The position numbers were made by a program, and so were the translations under genes. A model generated the notes under the pieces. That model saw nothing but the letters and a program-made list of their open reading frames with translations. It ran no database searches and was not told the DNA's origin. Below are positions 6,078-8,774 of a stretch of DNA of 8,774 nt, in pieces; position 1 is the first letter of the stretch, and each line of letters opens with the position of its first letter. The stretch is from Betaproteobacteria bacterium (GTDB taxonomy: Bacteria > Pseudomonadota > Gammaproteobacteria > Burkholderiales > SG8-39), in the NCBI GenBank assembly GCA_009693345.1, contig SHXL01000116.1, forward strand, positions 1 through 8,774. The letters run 5' to 3'.

Positions 6078-7049
6078 ATGAAGCTCGCCATAAAACTCGC
6101 ATTCGCAACGACCGCAATCGCCTGCCTGCTGTCCGGGGGCGCCCTGGCGCAGGACTTCCCGAACAGGCCGGTGCGCATCGTGATCCCGTTCCCGGCCGGC
6201 GGCGGCACAGACATCCTGTCGCGCGCCCTCGGCCAGAAGCTCTCCGAGCAGTGGAAGCAGGCGATCATCGTCGACAACCGCCCGGGCGGCGGCGCCAACA
6301 TCGGCGCCGAACATGCCGCCAAATCGCCCGCGGACGGCTACACGCTGTTCATGGCCTCGACGATCCACAGCATCAACGTCAGCCTCTACCCCAAGCTCAC
6401 TTACGACATCCTGAAGGACTTCGCCCCGATGGGGCTCGTCGCGGAGACCGCGCAGGTGCTGGTCGTGCACCCCTCGGTGCCCGCCGCGTCGGTAAAGGAG
6501 TTCATCGCTCTGCTGAAGAGCCAGCCCGGCAAGCTCCCCTACAGCTCGGCGGGCAACGGCAGCCAGCCGCACCTCGCCGCAGAGCTGTTCAAGAGCATGA
6601 CCGGCACGGACATGATCCACGTGCCGTACAAGGGCGCCCCGCCCGCCATGAACGACCTGCTCGCCGGCCACGTCTCGGTGTCGTTCGCGACCACGCCGAC
6701 CGCGGTGCCGAACGTGAAGAGCGGCAAGGTGAAGGCGCTAGGCGTGAGCAGCACCAAGCGCGTGCCCGCGCTTCCCGACGTGCCGACCATCGCCGAGTCC
6801 GGCGTGCCGGGCTACGACGCCAACGGGTATTTCGGCCTGATGGGGCCGGCCGGCGTGCCGCAGGCGGTGATCGAGAAGATCAACGCCGCCGTGATGGCCA
6901 TCGTGCGAGATCCGGCGATGAGCAAGACCCTGAGCGACCTGGGATACGGGGCCTCCCCCAGCACCCCCGCCGAGCACGCCGCATTCCTGCGCGAGGAGGT
7001 GGCGAAGTGGGCGAAGGTGGTGAAGGAGTCAGGCGCAAAGATCGACTAG
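6078..7049 (+). CDS. Bug-family (TTT) solute receptor 3
   Basis: A periplasmic Bug/TctC-type receptor of 323 aa and the most canonical of the three. It has a 24-residue Sec signal (MKLAIKLAF, then a hydrophobic core ending GGALA before Q25). It then shows FPNRPVRIVIPFPAGGGTDI, VDNRPGGGANIGAEHAAKSP, ADGYTLFMAS, HVPYKGAPPAMNDLLAGHV, ALPDVPTIAESGVPGYD and a final KWAKVVKESGAKID. Cys16 lies inside the hydrophobic core and does not form a lipobox. GAGGAGGAA at 6067-6075 is a strong ribosome binding site just before the ATG at 6078. It is the last gene of the operon. Bug receptors 1 and 3 share several segments (LSEQW, ADGYTL, PHLAAEL, SGAK), but their pocket loops differ. Two receptors in one operon suggest uptake of two related acids or an alternative receptor for one. 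Confidence 0.95.
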   Translation: MKLAIKLAFATTAIACLLSGGALAQDFPNRPVRIVIPFPAGGGTDILSRALGQKLSEQWKQAIIVDNRPGGGANIGAEHAAKSPADGYTLFMASTIHSINVSLYPKLTYDILKDFAPMGLVAETAQVLVVHPSVPAASVKEFIALLKSQPGKLPYSSAGNGSQPHLAAELFKSMTGTDMIHVPYKGAPPAMNDLLAGHVSVSFATTPTAVPNVKSGKVKALGVSSTKRVPALPDVPTIAESGVPGYDANGYFGLMGPAGVPQAVIEKINAAVMAIVRDPAMSKTLSDLGYGASPSTPAEHAAFLREEVAKWAKVVKESGAKID

Positions 7050-7063
7050 AGCATCTGGATTCG

Positions 7064-7079
7064 AACCCCGGTTTTTTTT
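7064..7079 (+). terminator. Possible weak terminator (T-tract after the operon)
   Basis: A run of eight T (7072-7079) begins 23 bp after the Bug 3 stop. The only stem before it is AACC/GGTT (7064-7067 with 7070-7073) around a 2-base loop, which is too tight to be convincing. The position after the last operon gene is the main argument. Confidence 0.22.
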
Positions 7080-7114
7080 ACCAATAGCGGCTCACGAGAA
7101 GACATAAGCCCCAT

Positions 7115-7294
7115 TGTGCTCCGTCGCGGAATGATGGCGAAAGCGGCACCACTTCGAGGGGAAAGGGTGATCGAGCAATACACCCGCGAAGGACTGCTCC
7201 TGGCCAGCCGTCATTCGGCTCAGTCTGGCGGTTTCTTACCGCACCGCAGCGAAAAACAGTCGGATGTCGGGTTCCGACCCAGAGCCGACATTCA
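7115..7294 (+). repeat. Dispersed repeat, copy B
   Basis: About 180 bp in the same orientation as copy A, with no gap needed between positions equivalent to 2281-2354 and 7132-7205 (constant offset 4,851). A 3-base indel follows at GGGAGCC versus AGCC. The right half matches copy C: CAGTCTGGCGG at 7221 against CAGTCCGGCGG at 8041, and GCCGACATTCA at 7284-7294 against 8105-8115. A 74-codon open frame running through this copy (7116-7340) is most likely accidental. Confidence 0.78.
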
Positions 7295-7472
7295 GGGTGT
7301 AGATTTTGGATCGAGTAAGCCTCCGGATTGCCAAAGCTGACTACTGTGGCTTTTCTCGGAATCGTTATTGACAGCTAAGGATGGATGTCGAAAGGAACAT
7401 TCGTGAAGACGTCGGACAAAGAGCAAAAATTTAGTCCTGCATTCGTGCGGTCTATAGCACGTTAGGTTTGTT
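7295..7472 (+). other. Region upstream of the DinB-family gene, with a possible tiny ORF
   Basis: AT-richer than the operon to its left. A 26-codon frame at 7385-7465 (starting MSKGTFVKTSDKEQ) is preceded by TAAGGA at 7376-7381 and TTGACA at 7368-7373. I recognise no family, and no well-spaced -10 hexamer accompanies the TTGACA, so the tiny ORF is only a candidate. The DinB promoter presumably lies here, but no hexamer pair stands out. Confidence 0.25.
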
Positions 7473-7979
7473 ATGGACACCCTTATGCTCATCAGCGCGC
7501 TCAAATACAAGCAATGGGCTGATCAACGCACTCTCGCTGCGGTTGAAGTCATTGACGGGGAAAACTCTCCTTCTGCCATTGCGTTCGCACTTCAACAACT
7601 CAATCACATGGTCAGAGTCGAGGAGCTATTCAGAGCACGCCTTCTCGGTGTTTCACCACCGCACACTTCGACAAATACCGAGGTAGTTCCGGGCCTTCAG
7701 GAATTAAGCCAACGAATTACCGATTCAGATAAATGGTTTACAAAATATGGCGAAACCCTGCCGCCGAACCAGCTAACGGAATCTGTCTACTTTGACTTCG
7801 TAGATGGCAAGCGCGGTGCCATGACACGCCAGGAGATCCTCTTTCACATCATCAATCACGGGACGTATCACAGGGGGGCAATTGGCCATGCCTTGGATCT
7901 TGCACGAGCGCTCCGTCCCGCAGATACCTACACTGTTTTTATTCACTCAGTTGAACCAGAGCGTCGCCAACAAACGTAA
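7473..7979 (+). CDS. DinB-family putative metal-dependent protein
   Basis: A 168-residue four-helix-bundle protein of the DinB/YfiT-like superfamily, a group of small cytoplasmic proteins that bind a divalent metal through three histidines. Some members are thiol-S-transferases; most are uncharacterised. The triad candidates are H45 (QQLNHMVRVEELF) together with H129 and H133 in HIINHGTYHRGAI, the family signature near the C-terminus. It is unrelated to DNA polymerase IV, which shares the name. The ATG at 7473 has only a weak upstream AGG. The gene stands alone between repeat copies B and C. A hand count of 7501-7560 gives 31 of 60 G+C, against 41 of 60 at 6241-6300 in Bug 3, so a different origin from the operon is likely. 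Its role cannot be inferred from the neighbours. Confidence 0.85.
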   Translation: MDTLMLISALKYKQWADQRTLAAVEVIDGENSPSAIAFALQQLNHMVRVEELFRARLLGVSPPHTSTNTEVVPGLQELSQRITDSDKWFTKYGETLPPNQLTESVYFDFVDGKRGAMTRQEILFHIINHGTYHRGAIGHALDLARALRPADTYTVFIHSVEPERRQQT

Positions 7980-7997
7980 CTCCCCGTAAGTGCTCCC

Positions 7998-8115
7998 GAG
8001 AATCACCGCTCCTAACCAGCAGACGTCGTCCGGTCCGGTCCAGTCCGGCGGCTTTGTTGCCGCACTGCAGCGAATGGGGGTCGAACGTCGGCTTCCGACC
8101 CGAAGCCGACATTCA
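7998..8115 (+). repeat. Dispersed repeat, copy C (shorter)
   Basis: It begins just after the DinB gene with GAGAAT, three diverged bases and CGCTCCT, matching GCGAATGTCCGCTCCT of copy A. It continues through CAGTCCGGCGG (8041-8051), CTGCAGCGAA (8065-8074) and CCGACATTCA (8106-8115). The left third seen in copies A and B is missing or unrecognisable. Its right end is the best-preserved palindrome of the family. Confidence 0.68.
8087..8110 (+). other. Perfect 9-bp inverted repeat inside repeat copy C
   Basis: GTCGGCTTC (8087-8095) and GAAGCCGAC (8102-8110) are exact reverse complements around the 6-base loop CGACCC. No T-run follows on either strand, so it is not an intrinsic terminator by the usual criteria. 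The equivalent arms in copies A and B are imperfect. Confidence 0.7.
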
Positions 8116-8192
8116 AACTGGGACCGGGGAGCGGGAGAATGAGCAAATCGTGCGGCGCCGTGTGGTCAGGGGTGGATAGAGTGTCCTATCCG

Positions 8193-8283
8193 TCTTCTTC
8201 ATGAACTCGGCCGACGCATCGACGTGGATGATATTGACGCCGAGATGCCTGGCGAGCGTCTCCATCACCTGCTCCGCGGTTGA
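8193..8283 (-). pseudogene. Fragment resembling GMP synthase (ATP-pyrophosphatase domain)
   Basis: Read on the minus strand, about 30 codons give TAEQVMETLARHLGVNIIHV followed by DASAEFMKK. From memory this fits the segment of GMP synthase after the NGLLRK motif (EAEQV, HLGV, VHVDASERF), part of the ATP-pyrophosphatase domain that activates XMP. Homology is lost on both sides within about 10 codons, and the expected following GVTDPEQKRKIIG is absent. It is therefore debris, not a gene. It lies about 20 bp downstream of the acyl-CoA synthetase stop. The identification rests on a short stretch and could be wrong. Confidence 0.42.
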
Positions 8284-8303
8284 GCCTTGCAAATTGGACC
8301 AGA

Positions 8304-8774
8304 TCAATTTCGCAATTCGCGACGAAGAATTTTCCCCGTAGGCCCCTTTGGCAGCTCATTGACAAACTCAATTTCGCTCGGCACTTTGTAGTCGGCGAGC
8401 TTCGTCTTACAGTGGGATATCAATTGCTCCGCCGTGGTGTGGCTTGCATTCTTTACAACATACGCTTTGACGATTTCTCCAAAAATCTGATCCGGCTTGC
8501 CGACGACGGCACACTCAACGACCTCTGCATGCGTATACAACGCCTCCTCTACATCCGCCGGATAAACGTTAGCGCCGCCACGGATGATCAAGTCCTTCTT
8601 GCGTCCGACGATATAAAGAAAGCCGTCCTTGTCCTTCATGCCCAAATCGCCGCTTCGTATCCAGCCATCGATCAGCGTTTCCGCAGTAGCCGATGAGTTT
8701 TTATAATAGCCAGTCATAGTCGAAGGCCCGGTCAGGAGAACTTCTCCCACACTGCCTATCTCGACGTCTTTTAA
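8304..8774 (-). CDS. AMP-forming acyl-CoA synthetase, C-terminal part
   Basis: The last 156 residues of an ANL-superfamily (AMP-binding) ligase whose N-terminal part lies beyond the right edge. These cytoplasmic enzymes activate a carboxylic acid with ATP to an acyl-adenylate and pass it to CoA. Landmarks in order are VGEVLLTGPSTMTGYY, GWIRSGDLG with the ATP-ribose-binding Asp (D43 of the fragment), the hinge GRKKDLIIRGGANVYP (58-72), DVEEALYTH, and the C-terminal lysine motif PTGKILRREL with catalytic K148. All expected residues are intact, so the visible part looks functional. The open frame continues through the window edge (LKDVEIGS), and the ATG-like codon at 8750 is internal. Composition is lower in GC than the operon. 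Substrate chain length cannot be judged without the N-terminal domain. Confidence 0.92.
   Translation of the reverse strand, partial: LKDVEIGSVGEVLLTGPSTMTGYYKNSSATAETLIDGWIRSGDLGMKDKDGFLYIVGRKKDLIIRGGANVYPADVEEALYTHAEVVECAVVGKPDQIFGEIVKAYVVKNASHTTAEQLISHCKTKLADYKVPSEIEFVNELPKGPTGKILRRELRN

Noticed and set aside
4989..6671. A 560-codon open frame on the minus strand opposite Bug 2, the isomerase and Bug 3
   Set aside because: It spans three well-recognised plus-strand genes and its translation is Arg/His/Gly-rich with no family motif. It is a shadow caused by high GC at codon position three.
7055..7072. GGATTCGAACCCC after the operon, resembling a tRNA T-arm
   Set aside because: The 5-bp T-stem does not pair on either strand and no acceptor, D or anticodon arms are present.
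7116..7340. A 74-codon plus-strand frame after Bug 3
   Set aside because: It lies almost entirely in repeat copy B, has no homology I recognise, and the equivalent stretch of copy A is not open in that frame.
7453..7458. TATAGC as a -10 box for the DinB gene
   Set aside because: The hexamer 17 bp upstream (TTTAGT at 7430-7435) is a poor -35 match, so the pair was not called a promoter.
7440..7475. GTTAGGT before the DinB start, matching the integron attC core GTTRRRY, in a setting (lone small gene) that fits a cassette
   Set aside because: No paired RYYYAAC box, no attC-like imperfect palindrome upstream and no matching site after the gene.
8174..8191. Hairpin GGATAG / CTATCC considered as a terminator between the DinB gene and the ligase
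   Set aside because: The stem is only 6 bp and neither strand has a following T-run. It was not called.

Overview
The window reads as a piece of a high-GC betaproteobacterial chromosome, probably Burkholderiales or a close relative. The main evidence is three Bug-type periplasmic solute receptors (substrate-binding proteins of tripartite tricarboxylate transporters, TTT) in 6.4 kb. Orphan receptors of this family are strongly expanded in that group. No rRNA, tRNA, CRISPR array or complete transposase gene was found.

Layout on the plus strand: (1) Positions 2-1620 hold the 3' part of a bicupin gene, whose stop overlaps the start of Bug receptor 1 (ATGA). (2) Positions 1621-2631 hold no intact gene. 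They contain a minus-strand crotonase (enoyl-CoA hydratase) remnant, 5'-truncated and frameshifted, with its broken end beside copy A of a diverged repeat. (3) Positions 2632-7049 look like one tight operon: HpcH/HpaI-type aldolase, LigI-like amidohydrolase, Bug receptor 2, maleate isomerase/Asp-Glu racemase-like enzyme and Bug receptor 3. Gaps between genes are 20, 10, -4 and 18 bp. (4) Positions 7050-8303 are patchwork of visibly lower GC: repeat copy B, a lone DinB-family gene, repeat copy C with a perfect hairpin, and a short minus-strand fragment resembling GMP synthase. (5) From 8304 to the right edge, on the minus strand, lies the C-terminal part of an AMP-forming acyl-CoA synthetase.

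How the genes may work together (inference): the two operon receptors would capture organic acids in the periplasm. In the cytoplasm the amidohydrolase could open a lactone, the two-cysteine enzyme could isomerise a cis/trans double bond or act on a dicarboxylate, and the aldolase could split the product into a 2-oxoacid and an aldehyde or second oxoacid. The order lactone hydrolysis, isomerisation, aldol cleavage resembles the later steps of protocatechuate 4,5-cleavage, or alternatively galactarate/galactarolactone breakdown, but the enzyme set matches neither textbook pathway exactly. No TctA/TctB membrane genes and no regulator lie in the window, so the receptors must use transporter subunits encoded elsewhere. 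The most interesting items are this uncharacterised catabolic operon and the three-copy repeat family that accompanies gene debris.
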